64,000 nucleotides of DNA from Thiodiazotropha sp050305635. Its GTDB lineage: Bacteria > Pseudomonadota > Gammaproteobacteria > Chromatiales > Chromatiaceae. The DNA lies in assembly GCA_050305635.1 (NCBI GenBank), contig JBNLFS010000024.1, positions 46,940 to 110,939 on the forward strand, written 5' to 3'. The position numbers and the translations under genes are program-made. Positions 27,401-36,893 of the stretch are shown one piece after another. Numbering within the stretch: the first letter of the stretch is position 1; every line of letters starts with the position of its first letter. The notes beneath the pieces are model-generated. The model saw only the letters and a list, made by a program, of their open reading frames with translations. It was not told the DNA's origin and did no database searches.

Positions 27401-30400
27401 TCAAATCATTCATGTCGACCGCACTGTTCCCGAAAGCGGGCAAGGCCTGGGAGTTCGGCATTCAGCAGTGCGCACACGCACGTATCTGGACCAGCGCGGA
27501 GGAACATCTGCTGGAGGAGATCGGCAGACGCCTGACCGACGGTCTGACCAGTCTGCTCATATTTCGCGATTTGCGCGACAGCGAAGCACGCTACCAGCGA
27601 ATGTTCGACACCGCCAACGAGGGCATCTGGATCCAGGACGAAAATTTCGTCACCACCTTCGTCAATGAGCATATGGCCGCTATGCTTGGTTATACCGCTG
27701 AGGAACTGGTCGGGCACAAGGTCATCGAATTTATGTCCGAGCAGGATGCGGGCAATCATGTGTTCAAAATGGAGGAGCGAAGCAGGAATATTTCCGATGT
27801 CTATGAGCGGCGCATGCGCCACAAAAACGGCAGCACTGTCTGGTTGCTGATCTCGGCCTCGCCCGTATTCGATGGCGATCGTTTCGCTGGCTCCTTTGCC
27901 ATGCTCACTGATATTACTGCGCGGAAGAATGCGGAGGAGAGGCTTGCGGCCAGCGAGCAACTGTTCCGTTCACTGGTTGAGCATTCCCCTGACTACATCA
28001 TGCGCTACGACCGGGAACTGCACCGGGCTTATATCAATCCTGCACTGCAGAAGCTGTTTGCGATACCGGCAGAGCAGGCACTCGGCAACCCGCTCGAATC
28101 GACTTCGCCGCTGCTCGATACCGAGCGCTATATGGACCACATTAGGCGGGTGCTTGATAAAGCTGCCGAACTCTCCGATGAGCACACCTATCGCACCCCG
28201 GATGGTGATATCCGCTGGACCAGCTCACGTTTCATCCCCGAGTTCGATCCTGACGGCGAAGTGGCCGCTGTTATGGTCGTCTCCCACGACATCACCGCAC
28301 TGAAACGGGCCGAACAGGAGCGACAGCTGCGTGCAGAACAACTGGCCAACATGGATCGGATAAATCGTGCCATACAGGGCAGCAACGATCTTGAGACCAT
28401 GATGCGCAACGTGCTTGATGAGGTGTTGACTACTTTTGCATGTGATCGCGCCTTCCTGGTCTACCCTTGTGACCCGGATGCCAAATCCTGGTCCGTACCG
28501 ATGGAGCGCACCCGTCCAGAGTATCCGGGTGCCGGGGTCATCAATGCAGAGATACCGATGGACCAGGATGTCTCGGCGACATTAGCGCTGTTATTGCGCA
28601 GTGACGGCGTTATCAGATTCGGTCCGGGAACCGATCATCCCCTGCCGAAAGAAGTTTCGCAACACTTCGGCTTTAAGTCGTTCATGTCAATTGCTCTCCA
28701 CCCCAAGGTTGGCAGAGCCTGGCAATTCGGTATTCATCAGTGCTCACACGATCGCGTATGGACCGATGTAGAAGTTGAAATGCTGGAAGAGATCGGTCGT
28801 CGCATCACAGACGGCCTTACCAGCCTGCTAGTGCTGCGCGATATGCGCGAAAGCGAGCGCAAACTTATTGAAGCGCAGCGCCTCGCTCATACAGGCAGTT
28901 GGGAACTTGACCTGATCGGGAATGTGCTGGCCTGGTCGGATGAGACTTTTCGTATCTTCGAAATTGACAAGGAAAAGTTCGGCGCCTCCTACGAAGCGTT
29001 CCTTGATGCGATCCATCCGGACGATCGGGAAGCGGTCAACAAGGCCTATACCGATTCACTCACCAGCAGAGAACCCTATAACATCATTCACCGCCTGTTG
29101 ATGAAGGATGGGCGAATCAAATATGTCAATGAACGTTGTGAGACCTTCTATGATGCGGTTGGTAAGCCGCTGCGTTCGGTCGGCACGGTGCAGGATATCA
29201 CTGAGCAGAAGCTCAGGGAGGCTGAGCTAAGCCGTTATCGCGATCATCTTGAAGAGACGGTAATGCAGCGCACCGAAGAGCTGCGCCTGGCTCGCGATGC
29301 GGCTGAAGCTGCCAACAAGGCAAAGAGTGCGTTCCTTGCCAACATGAGCCACGAGCTGCGTACACCGCTCAATGCCATCCTTGGTTTCTCCCAGATGATG
29401 CAACTGGATTCGCAACTGGATGCGAGTCAGCATGAAATCCTGAACATCATCAACACCAATGGCGAGCACCTGCTGAAGCTGATCAATGATGTATTGGAAA
29501 TCGCCAAGATCGAGGCGGGTAAATTGCAACTTGAGAACGCTTCTTTCGACTTGCACGCACTGGTTCGCGAAGTGAGCGACACAATGCGACTGCGGGCCGA
29601 GCAAAAAGGATTACGGCTTGAGCTCGATCAGTCATCCGACTTTCCGCGATACATCAAAGGTGATGAGGCCCGCCTGCGCCAGATACTGGTCAACCTGTTA
29701 AGCAATGCGGTCAAGTTTACCGATACCGGTGGTGTCACCATTCGTCTCTATGTGAAGAGTAATGCCCGACATCATTTACTGATTGAAGTCGAGGATACCG
29801 GGCCGGGGATCAGCAAACAGAACCAGCGGCGCCTGTTCAAGCCTTTCGTCCAGCTGTTGGACAGTAAAATGCAGGGCGGCACCGGCCTGGGCCTTGCCAT
29901 CGTGCGCCAGTTCGTGAAGTTGATGCAAGGTGATATATCGGTCAAAAGCAAGCCGGGCAAAGGGTCGCTGTTCCGCGTCGAGCTGCCGCTACATGAGGCC
30001 GACGCGACAGCGATGCTCCGTCTGAGTTGTGAAAGACGTGGAGAGGTGGCGGGTCTCGCACCTGGACAACGGTCTTACCGTATCCTCATTGCCGAAGATC
30101 AGCAGGACAACCAATTGCTGCTCACCCGGTTAATGACTGATCTTGGCTTGGAGGTGAAACTGGCGGAGAACGGCGAGGAGTGTGTTGAGCTTTTCAGCAA
30201 GTGGAATCCCGACCTGATCTGGATGGACCGGCGCATGCCGATCATGGACGGCGTGGCGGCAACCCGGCAGATACGGCAGTTGCCGGGTGGGGACAAGGTG
30301 AAGATCGTCGCCGTTACCGCCTCCGCTTTCCTGGAACAACAGGCGGATCTGCTTGAGGCGGGCATGGACGACTTCGTTAGCAAGCCTTACCGTTTCGGCG

Positions 30401-30693
30401 AGATCTACGGCAGCCTGGAAAAACACCTGGGACTGAGATTCTTCTATAGCGACGACTCCGCCGTGAAGGACAGAGCGCCCGCCAACCTGACCCCTGAAAT
30501 GCTTGCCGGCATTGATGATACCTTGCGCACGGCACTCCGCGAGGCGCTGCTCACGCTGGACAGCGATCGCATCGTAGAGGTAATCAGCTTTATTGGTGAA
30601 ATAGATAACAATCTGGCTCGTTCCCTGAAAGCCCTTGCCGACAATTTTGAATACCCGGTAATTCTGCAGGTGCTTGATCAGGCGGGAAATTAA
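24445..30693 (+). CDS. Giant multi-PAS/GAF hybrid histidine kinase
   Basis: A soluble sensor kinase of 2082 residues. ATG 24445 lies 9 bp after CGAGG. The order is GAF (about 30-195), two PAS domains (200-450), GAF (460-610), two PAS (620-865), a GAF module (from 879), two PAS (1060-1290), a second near-copy of that GAF module (from 1302), and one PAS (1490-1610). A coiled coil, a HisKA box NMSHELRTPLN (phospho-acceptor about His1636), an HATPase domain with EDTGPGIS and GTGLGLAI, and a receiver domain with Asp1928 in DLIWMDRRMPIMDG complete it. The last 65 residues have no Hpt histidine I can see. No membrane helix is present, so it should read cytoplasmic or gas/redox cues. No partner regulator is adjacent. 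Confidence 0.92.
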   Translation: MVKQKQSGGGQETALHKLYRHSQSLLRLSRALEQAKDYNEVLLAARREVSETLGYPTIWVFLFSEDRRYAYPLAADGAAAQTIMHGDEVARLVIQGDPMMEEIASAKDIVVVEDARTDPRTNKEIVAAQGNRTIINVPILFLDRHLGSFGTGTFGDEGIRVPTDAEREYLKALASNLAITLDRIHLLRERELAEEALRSQRDQLSNVYATSPVGITMIDRNGQIINANPQAEKVLGLEREAILQLQYNTPAWRITGLDGLPFPDDQLPFARVKATGQPVKDVQHTIQWPDGRQVILSINATPLFDKTGRFDGMVASIEDITERKESEKRLQESEQQYRSLAESSPDNIVRYDRERRLVYYNPAMAQTLPFDAEKLLGKTPTEVGFGGLEASAEYEGHIRRVLESGESSDLEMVVEGPDGRPHTHLIRFAAERDGNGIITHVLAIGRDVTELKLIDDTLLFIAQHGWRTDGDNFFDALVQFLGKKFDADYVIVDKLGESADVAMTVALYAKGKIAPNITYALKDTPCENVIGHKLCFYPRNVQQRFPKDSLLAEMGVESYLGIPLWDAFDQPVGLIAILDGKPLPEDTPAVQVLQLVATRAAAELQREQSDRALRTSEQRFHAIFNNSFQLIGLLSTDGTLLEANQASLEVVDVDKDEVLGKPFWETPWWNHSVELQQRLRDATHKAAQGEFVRFEAEHPGQDGNIHYIDFSLKPVTDTDGRVIQLIPEGRDITDRRQAENALRTSEHRYRIAQAMGHVGNWEYNLQTSYFWGSDEAKRIYGFDPAKEDFSTDEVERCIPDRERVHQALIDLVEKEEPYNLEFEIHPRDGSAPRTITSVAELQRDEHGNPLKVTGVIQDVTQLKQAEKESRQHAEFLSNMDRINRAIQAANDLDTMMSTVLDQVLDIFDCDRAYLLYPCDPAAATFSLPMERTRTEFSGIGTTGREISVDSEVSATMAMLLNTPGVLQFGPGTDHPVPASTSERYGFKSFMSTALFPKAGKAWEFGIQQCAHARIWTSAEEHLLEEIGRRLTDGLTSLLIFRDLRDSEARYQRMFDTANEGIWIQDENFVTTFVNEHMAAMLGYTAEELVGHKVIEFMSEQDAGNHVFKMEERSRNISDVYERRMRHKNGSTVWLLISASPVFDGDRFAGSFAMLTDITARKNAEERLAASEQLFRSLVEHSPDYIMRYDRELHRAYINPALQKLFAIPAEQALGNPLESTSPLLDTERYMDHIRRVLDKAAELSDEHTYRTPDGDIRWTSSRFIPEFDPDGEVAAVMVVSHDITALKRAEQERQLRAEQLANMDRINRAIQGSNDLETMMRNVLDEVLTTFACDRAFLVYPCDPDAKSWSVPMERTRPEYPGAGVINAEIPMDQDVSATLALLLRSDGVIRFGPGTDHPLPKEVSQHFGFKSFMSIALHPKVGRAWQFGIHQCSHDRVWTDVEVEMLEEIGRRITDGLTSLLVLRDMRESERKLIEAQRLAHTGSWELDLIGNVLAWSDETFRIFEIDKEKFGASYEAFLDAIHPDDREAVNKAYTDSLTSREPYNIIHRLLMKDGRIKYVNERCETFYDAVGKPLRSVGTVQDITEQKLREAELSRYRDHLEETVMQRTEELRLARDAAEAANKAKSAFLANMSHELRTPLNAILGFSQMMQLDSQLDASQHEILNIINTNGEHLLKLINDVLEIAKIEAGKLQLENASFDLHALVREVSDTMRLRAEQKGLRLELDQSSDFPRYIKGDEARLRQILVNLLSNAVKFTDTGGVTIRLYVKSNARHHLLIEVEDTGPGISKQNQRRLFKPFVQLLDSKMQGGTGLGLAIVRQFVKLMQGDISVKSKPGKGSLFRVELPLHEADATAMLRLSCERRGEVAGLAPGQRSYRILIAEDQQDNQLLLTRLMTDLGLEVKLAENGEECVELFSKWNPDLIWMDRRMPIMDGVAATRQIRQLPGGDKVKIVAVTASAFLEQQADLLEAGMDDFVSKPYRFGEIYGSLEKHLGLRFFYSDDSAVKDRAPANLTPEMLAGIDDTLRTALREALLTLDSDRIVEVISFIGEIDNNLARSLKALADNFEYPVILQVLDQAGN

Positions 30694-30775
30694 GCACATA
30701 TAGAAACCACCGCTGCGGGCAGAAATCAGGCCTTGTTTATACAAAAGAACCGGGAGTTCGATTATCCCAGTGTAA

Positions 30776-30835
30776 TGTCCTGTGCTGCTTCAGGAAATCA
30801 GAAGCACCCAAATTTCCTGAAGTCATCGCAGGACA
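30776..30835. other. Two-step inverted repeat after the giant kinase gene
   Basis: An outer pair TGTCCTG/CAGGACA (30776-30782, 30829-30835) encloses an inner perfect 11-bp pair CTTCAGGAAAT/ATTTCCTGAAG (30788-30798, 30812-30822). There is no T-run, so it is not a standard terminator. It may stabilise or regulate RNA between the kinase and the autotransporter gene. Nothing else is seen in 30694-30999. Confidence 0.5.
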
Positions 30836-30999
30836 ATGATGATATTCTACTCGGTGTCATAGTCTGTTTCGCAGTTTAGTCAAAATGTAAAAGACCGCTT
30901 CCAGATTCGGCATCGATCAGATACCGTAATAAGCACCGATCAAACACGGATGGCATGAAGCGGGAGAATTCTTCATTTTACCTCAGGGATAGGAGCATC

Positions 31000-33375
31000 A
31001 TGTCCCCCATCGATTTTATTCTCTCGGGTTTGAGGCATTATCATCGTTCACTCAGACTGCTGTTGCTGCCGCTACTCCTTTGGAGCTCTGGAAACGCGCT
31101 GGCCCTACTGAACTATTCGCCTACCGACATCGACTTCGGTGAAGTCGATGTCGGTACAAGTGGTGTGTTGCGAACCGTCACCCTCTTCAACACATCAGAC
31201 ACCTATTTCGTTACCATTTACTCCGTTGCGGCCACGGGGGATTTTGTCGCGAATTCCACCTGTAGCACCTCCCTCGGACCCAATCAGAACTGTCAGGTCA
31301 GCGTTGTCTTTGCCCCCCAATCCTCGGGTAATCAGAACGGTGAACTCCTGATAACTGCCAACGACCCTGCGTTGGATAATCCTGACGTCCCCGTACCCCC
31401 CAACCCCCCACAATTTCGACAGGTCAACATCAGTGTGGCGCTGAGCGGCACGGGACTCGATGGCGAATTCTCGTCCTCGGTAACGGATGTCGATTTCGGC
31501 ACCCTCTCGGTCAATAGCACCAGCCAGCCTGTCAGCGTACCCCTGACCAACAGCGGTAATGCCCCGATTACGATCGACGCCATCACCACCACCGCGCCGT
31601 TCGAAAACAGCCACAACTGCCCCGCCACTCTGGCCGCGGGCTCCAGCTGTACCGTTCAGGTCAGTGCATCCCCCACAATGGCAGGCGATCAAACCGGCGA
31701 TCTGCGGATCCTGGGAGCCACCAACAGTGGTCAGATCGAACAGCTCATCCCACTTAGTGTCAGCGCCACCGCCCTGGAAACCTCGGTGTCCCCGGGATCG
31801 CTGAGCTTCCCGCAAACCGATATCGGAGTCAGCAGTGCCCCCCTGTCCGTGACATTGACCAATCTGAATGATGTTTCGATCGCGATCCACAGCATCGGCA
31901 CCGAAGGGAATTTCTCACAGACCAACGATTGCGGAGTCCAGCTCACCGCAGGAGACCAGTGCACGATTACGGTGACCTTTACCCCCGAGTCTCCCGGTCC
32001 CCTCACCGGTCAACTCACCATCTCGACCGATGCCAACACCACGGGGGTTTCCCTTTCGGGCGCCGCAACGCCCTCAGTGGACTATGTGGCCAATCTGCTG
32101 CAGTCCTATGTCGGGGATGATCCCAGCGCGGCATCGACCAGCCGGATCATTGCGGCGGCCTGTCTGAGTGGGGAGATCACCCCACGCATGCAGGCAGACT
32201 GCGACGCCGTGGTCACGGCCGCCGCTCAGGGTGTTTCCAGTACGGGCTGGGCGCTCTACCAGATTACGCCGGAATCGGCGACCAAGGCCAATCAGACCAC
32301 CCGCCAGGGCGGCGAAACCCAGACGCGAAATCTCGGCACCCGGATCAGTGCCTTGCGCGCCGGGATACGGGGCCTCTCTTTCCAAGGTCTGGATCTGAAC
32401 ATCAACAATGAGAATCTGCCGATCGGACGACTCGCCCAAGCCTATGAGAAACAGCGGAATCGGGGTGCCGGCGCCAGCGCGGATAACACGCTGCTTGAGA
32501 GCCGCCTCGGTGTCTTCCTTACCGGTGACATCACCTCCGGCAGCAAGGACCGGACCGATGTGGAGTCAGGGCTCGATTTCGACACCTACGGCATCACCCT
32601 GGGTGCCGATTATCGCGTCTCCGATCAGTTCATTCTCGGGGGCGCGGTCGGCTATATTGATACCAACACCACCGTCGATAACGATCTGGGCGAACTGGAC
32701 ACGACCGGCTACAGCGTCAGTCTGTATGGTACCTATTATGCGAAGCAGCAATACTTTGTCGACTTTTCACTCAGCTACGGTTCGAACAGCTTCGAACAGC
32801 GCCGCAACATTCAGTACCAACTGGACAACCTTGCGAACGTAAATCAGGAGATGTCGACGGACTACGACGGTAACCTGTTCAGCCTGTTCGTCGGCTCTGG
32901 TTACGATTTCCAGAGTGGGCCATGGACCTTCGGTCCCCGGGCAGATCTGGAGTACATCAAATCGGATGTGGACGGCTTTACCGAGAAGGCTTCGGATCCC
33001 AATGCGGATGGCGGGGGCTGGGTAACCCGGGTCGATGCCACGGATCAAAGCTGGTTGACAGTGAATTTCGGCGGTCGACTCGCCTACACCCAGAGCACCT
33101 CCTGGGGCGTGTTGATTCCCTACGCTCGGCTCGATTGGCTGCATGAGTTCAAGGATGACGCCCAGGTGATCAACGCCTATTTCGTCGATGATCCCAGCGG
33201 TAACACCATTCGCATCGAGACGGACGATCCGGATCGGGATTACCTGCGTCTGCGACTGGGCGCATCGGCCCAGCTCCAGCAAGGCACGGTATTCTTCCTC
33301 GACTACGGCACTCTGATGGCACACAGTGACTGGAGCTCGAATACTATCAACATCGGACTGCGGATGGAGTTCTGA
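31000..33375 (+). CDS. Autotransporter with choice-of-anchor-D Ig-like repeats
   Basis: Predicted surface protein of 791 aa from ATG 31000 (AGGAG just upstream; an ATG 45 bp earlier lacks a ribosome site). A signal peptide (LRLLLLPLLLWSSGNALA) is followed by three ASPM-SPD-2-Hydin/choice-of-anchor-D type beta domains, each with the pattern DFGxxxVGT/VNS...CxxxLxxGxxCxVxVxFxP and paired Cys. A linker comes next, then a C-terminal autotransporter beta-barrel (from about 500, LGVFLTGDITSGSKDRTD to the terminal aromatic NIGLRMEF). The barrel would secrete the repeats to the cell surface, probably for adhesion. It is monocistronic. Confidence 0.88.
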   Translation: MSPIDFILSGLRHYHRSLRLLLLPLLLWSSGNALALLNYSPTDIDFGEVDVGTSGVLRTVTLFNTSDTYFVTIYSVAATGDFVANSTCSTSLGPNQNCQVSVVFAPQSSGNQNGELLITANDPALDNPDVPVPPNPPQFRQVNISVALSGTGLDGEFSSSVTDVDFGTLSVNSTSQPVSVPLTNSGNAPITIDAITTTAPFENSHNCPATLAAGSSCTVQVSASPTMAGDQTGDLRILGATNSGQIEQLIPLSVSATALETSVSPGSLSFPQTDIGVSSAPLSVTLTNLNDVSIAIHSIGTEGNFSQTNDCGVQLTAGDQCTITVTFTPESPGPLTGQLTISTDANTTGVSLSGAATPSVDYVANLLQSYVGDDPSAASTSRIIAAACLSGEITPRMQADCDAVVTAAAQGVSSTGWALYQITPESATKANQTTRQGGETQTRNLGTRISALRAGIRGLSFQGLDLNINNENLPIGRLAQAYEKQRNRGAGASADNTLLESRLGVFLTGDITSGSKDRTDVESGLDFDTYGITLGADYRVSDQFILGGAVGYIDTNTTVDNDLGELDTTGYSVSLYGTYYAKQQYFVDFSLSYGSNSFEQRRNIQYQLDNLANVNQEMSTDYDGNLFSLFVGSGYDFQSGPWTFGPRADLEYIKSDVDGFTEKASDPNADGGGWVTRVDATDQSWLTVNFGGRLAYTQSTSWGVLIPYARLDWLHEFKDDAQVINAYFVDDPSGNTIRIETDDPDRDYLRLRLGASAQLQQGTVFFLDYGTLMAHSDWSSNTINIGLRMEF

Positions 33376-33432
33376 TGGGACGGCTGCTGGATCAGCATAG
33401 CACTTGGGAATATCGGCATGGGCATCCGTGCC

Positions 33433-33467
33433 GGTAGCCCGGGTGAAGCGCAGCGTAACCCGGGAGG
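33433..33467. repeat. CCCGGGT palindromic repeat
   Basis: One unit of the family: GTAGCCCGGGTGAAGCGCAG...AACCCGGGAGG, self-complementary through CCCGGGT/ACCCGGG. It sits 58 bp past the autotransporter stop, between two convergent genes. Confidence 0.75.
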
Positions 33468-33625
33468 TTCGAGTGGCTCCCTTCGGGCTTCGCCAACTTC
33501 TAACGGATTTACATTGAGCCAGATTAATTGTGCCTGATGACCTGCGCGGCAACAAAATGACAGGTCGCCTGTGGGTTGTTGCCTTGTCTCGTGCTCGTCT
33601 GAGCGAATTTCAACAGATTGATAAG

Positions 33626-36600
33626 TTAAAACTCTGATTTCGCCCAAGGTACCCGCACCCAAGGATCACCACCTAACTCGGCGCTGCTCCAGATCGCTTG
33701 ATAGCCATTGGGATCGCCCAGTAGCGAGAGGTCATATTTACCTAAACTGTTATCGCCGACAACCTCGCTGGAACTCCATTCATTGCCTGTAAAGCGTCGT
33801 TCTATAAGCGTATTTACATCGTTACTATTCTTCTGTAACCAGGCAGCTAAAAATCCATCGCCATCGCCGGCGATCTGAAAGTCGGTGGTTTCCGATAAAT
33901 TTGAAAGCACCGTACCCTCCAGCCAGTCCGAACCATCAAAGACTCTCGCGAATAAAGCGTAAGCAGTTCGTGAGTAGTCTGAGGTTTTTCCCCAGATAAT
34001 GGCATATTTATCACCAGACGCCGTGACCAGATTATTGCCATCTGTCATATCAAACATGATGTCGTTATTGCCGGTGACATGACTTAAGTTAACAGCGCCT
34101 AGCCAGGACGTGCCATCGTAGATATTTGCGAACAAGGTAGATTGGTGGGCGGCGTCATAGCCCTGCTCTGAGATCCAAACAACGGCATAGCCGTTTCCAT
34201 TTGTGGCGACTTGTGGGGATTGGCCAAATGCCAGATAGGATGTTTCGATGTTTCCAATCTGTATGGCGTCGCTCCACTCTCCAGAGTAAAGACTACTATG
34301 AACCATGCCTTCATCGAACCAGAAGATAGCGTAGTCCTGGCCATTGCTCGCCAATTGCGGAACATCCGGGTAGCCATTCCATACATCGATAACGCCTACA
34401 GACTGTAAATTGGTGGTCACGACTTGCCGGGTACCCCAAGTCAAACCATCAAAAATTGAGGAGTAAATATTCATGGCGCCATTATCATACTGTAGCCATG
34501 CACACATATAGTTACTGCCATTTGATTCAATTTGCGGATATCCAGAGTAGTTGTAACTGCCTTCCGCAATGGTGGCGGGTTCGTTCCAGCCGGCGCCATC
34601 AAAATAACGCGCGATCAGATTTACATTGGCCCAACCAACAGGATCGGCATACAGCAACATGTAGCTGTCGCCATCAGAGGCAAATGCTGCGTGGATGGGT
34701 TCAGGTGACTGATGAAGCAGGCTGATGCCTTGCGTGAGAGTTTCACTCCACTCATCCCTATTGAAACTAATCGCCTTTAACTGATAGTTCTCATCATAGG
34801 TCTGCTCCTCCCAGGCGATAACATAGCCACTGCCATTGGTAATGATATGTGGTTTGGATTGAGTTATTGAGTCTGACAGGATAACAGGCTGCCGCCACTG
34901 ATCACCCTCCTTTAGGTTCGCGAAAAGCGCTTGATAGCCATTTCTGTCCTGGGACCATACGGCCAGGGTTGAACCATCTCCGGCGGCAATCAACTTGGTG
35001 TCGTAACTACTGCCGAGCCAATAGCTTCCTCCGCTTACCTGTTGCTTGCCTTGCCATTGGTTGCCGAGTGTCTGATTTGCGTAGGTAGAGATATCAACGC
35101 CATCATCACTAACCTGATGCCAGACAACCGAAATACCTCCTTGGGGACTGGCGGCAATCGCCGGATCACTGACAGCGCCCGAATCGTTTTCCAACACTTC
35201 CAGTTCACTCCAACCGTCGGAGGTATTGTAATTAACCGCTGCAATGCTGTCGTGGCCATCAAGATTCTGCTTCAGGGCAAAAACATAGATCCCGTCCTGG
35301 CCGGAAAATCCTCTGGGTGTTTCGAAATCGAGATCCTCATCCGCCTTTTCAAAAATGGATGCCAACGGATTTTGCGCGTTCTCCCATAACCCGTTCTGGT
35401 AAATACTGGCAAAGTACTCATAGTGGTATCCGCTTTCTTGTTCGGAATAGACGTAGCTGCTGCGCCACGCCAGGGCATACCCATGACCATCGGACACCAA
35501 AGTGGCTTGCAGGTTATTTAAACCGGAAACCACGGTCTGCTCTGTCCCCCAGTTTCCGTCGCCTAGGGAATCCACAAGAGTAATGATTCTCCAGCTATTT
35601 TCATAAGAGGATAGTACAACACAATATCCAGTACCATTGGATGCAAAATCCAGAACTTCTACTGCCTGATCCGTGATTTGATGGGCATTGCTCCAGCCCT
35701 CTGAAGCCGTATAGCGTCGATTCAGTATACTTATTGTGTTGGTTGTTTCCTTGGTCCAAACCAGGGAGTATCCCTCGCCATTACTTGCAATTCTGATTGC
35801 GCGCCCGCTACTGTAATCGGCTGAACCCAGTATCTCTTCTAACTCCTGCCAAGTCGATCCATCAAAAGATGCGCCCAGGAGGTGATCCCCCGTCGATTCC
35901 TTGCTAACCACCAGGTAACCAGTGCCATCGGAAACGGCATCTAACGATGATAAGGATCTGCTGTCAGAGGAATATATTTGCTGTGTATCACTCCATGATG
36001 CGCCATCCTGAGAAACCGAGACATTCCAATCGAAGCGGTTATTGCTGCTTGTCCAAGAGTGCCAGGACACCAGGTATCCTTGTGCACTGGATGCCAATCG
36101 AAAGGACTGGAGATAGGTAGAGCCATCGCCATTTGTGGTTTGGCGAGTTACCCATCCGCCATTATGAAACAGACTGTAGAAGAGTTTATACTCGGCATCC
36201 TCCCAAGCGACGGCAAATCCATTACTACTGGAAACCAATTGAGGATTAAAGGACCACCCGTCAATTGTTGTCACTGCCGCCAGTCTTTCTGCTGGAGACC
36301 AACTGCCCGAAACGTGATCGTAGTGAGCGTAGTAAATCCAGTGGCCCTTGCTGGCAACGGACCAAATGGCCATTCCATCGCCATTGCTATTGAAAACCAC
36401 CTTGGGAGCGCTTGGCGTCGCTAATGTCCGGATGTCACTCACTTTAGAGATGGTTGGGTCCTGAACGGTGTCCGTATCGCCTGGATCCTCGGTTTCCCCC
36501 GGATCCTCTGTGTCACCGGGATCCTCGGTGTCGACGGGATCCTCTGTCTCAGTCGTTCCACTATCCTCAGGGGTTTCGACAATAGGGTCGGTCGACGAGG

Positions 36601-36691
36601 TATCGCTGTTCGAGTCGCCGCAGCCGGCAAGCACAAGCGCAAGAAACAACAGGGCGAGAGAGCATCTAATTAGTGAGGTCAAAGTAAACAT
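33626..36691 (-). CDS. Large repeat-built lipoprotein
   Basis: About 1021 residues from ATG 36691; a GTG seven codons upstream is an alternative, and neither has a clear ribosome site. A lipoprotein signal ends in LAGC, then comes an acidic Thr/Glu/Asp/Pro linker encoded by an 18-bp tandem repeat. The rest consists of many units of about 50 residues with the pattern NGxGYxVxW...W (for example SNGNGYAVVWIS and TNGSGYVIAWEE), which suggests beta-propeller-like blades. No enzyme motif is visible. Base composition is clearly poorer in GC than the flanking genes, a hint of transfer. It is convergent with the autotransporter and likely faces the cell exterior or periplasm. Confidence 0.82.
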   Translation of the reverse strand: MFTLTSLIRCSLALLFLALVLAGCGDSNSDTSSTDPIVETPEDSGTTETEDPVDTEDPGDTEDPGETEDPGDTDTVQDPTISKVSDIRTLATPSAPKVVFNSNGDGMAIWSVASKGHWIYYAHYDHVSGSWSPAERLAAVTTIDGWSFNPQLVSSSNGFAVAWEDAEYKLFYSLFHNGGWVTRQTTNGDGSTYLQSFRLASSAQGYLVSWHSWTSSNNRFDWNVSVSQDGASWSDTQQIYSSDSRSLSSLDAVSDGTGYLVVSKESTGDHLLGASFDGSTWQELEEILGSADYSSGRAIRIASNGEGYSLVWTKETTNTISILNRRYTASEGWSNAHQITDQAVEVLDFASNGTGYCVVLSSYENSWRIITLVDSLGDGNWGTEQTVVSGLNNLQATLVSDGHGYALAWRSSYVYSEQESGYHYEYFASIYQNGLWENAQNPLASIFEKADEDLDFETPRGFSGQDGIYVFALKQNLDGHDSIAAVNYNTSDGWSELEVLENDSGAVSDPAIAASPQGGISVVWHQVSDDGVDISTYANQTLGNQWQGKQQVSGGSYWLGSSYDTKLIAAGDGSTLAVWSQDRNGYQALFANLKEGDQWRQPVILSDSITQSKPHIITNGSGYVIAWEEQTYDENYQLKAISFNRDEWSETLTQGISLLHQSPEPIHAAFASDGDSYMLLYADPVGWANVNLIARYFDGAGWNEPATIAEGSYNYSGYPQIESNGSNYMCAWLQYDNGAMNIYSSIFDGLTWGTRQVVTTNLQSVGVIDVWNGYPDVPQLASNGQDYAIFWFDEGMVHSSLYSGEWSDAIQIGNIETSYLAFGQSPQVATNGNGYAVVWISEQGYDAAHQSTLFANIYDGTSWLGAVNLSHVTGNNDIMFDMTDGNNLVTASGDKYAIIWGKTSDYSRTAYALFARVFDGSDWLEGTVLSNLSETTDFQIAGDGDGFLAAWLQKNSNDVNTLIERRFTGNEWSSSEVVGDNSLGKYDLSLLGDPNGYQAIWSSAELGGDPWVRVPWAKSEF
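36483..36554 (-). repeat. 18-bp tandem repeat in the lipoprotein linker
   Basis: Four consecutive 18-bp units each begin GGATCCTC on the plus strand and vary mainly in their second half. They encode the acidic hexamer TEDPGD/E in the linker after the acylated Cys. Copy number could change by slippage and alter the length of the surface tether. Confidence 0.85.
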
Positions 36692-36873
36692 CCTTGAATC
36701 GGTTGCAGTCACTCAAAATCCGTATTTTTCAAGCAGAGACCAAACTTTAGGGTTGCTTGGTCACTGCTCCAGTGGCGCCTGATTCTGGGCGTGCCGGCAG
36801 GCTGTTGAATTCTACTCAGACGGTACGGTCCGGCATTGAAATACGCTTTTTCAGCCCCAGCAGGGCATATTGG

Positions 36874-36893
36874 ATTAGTGTTAACAGGCCCTA
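36874..36893. repeat. 20-bp sequence shared with 24036-24055, inside a gene-free gap
   Basis: ATTAGTGTTAACAGGCCCTA, one mismatch from the copy at 24036. It lies in the gap 36692-37287, which also holds the lipoprotein upstream region but no gene I can support. The stretch 36900-37080 has scattered short inverted repeats such as CCATGTACGG and GGCGCGGAGCGCC. Confidence 0.5.
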
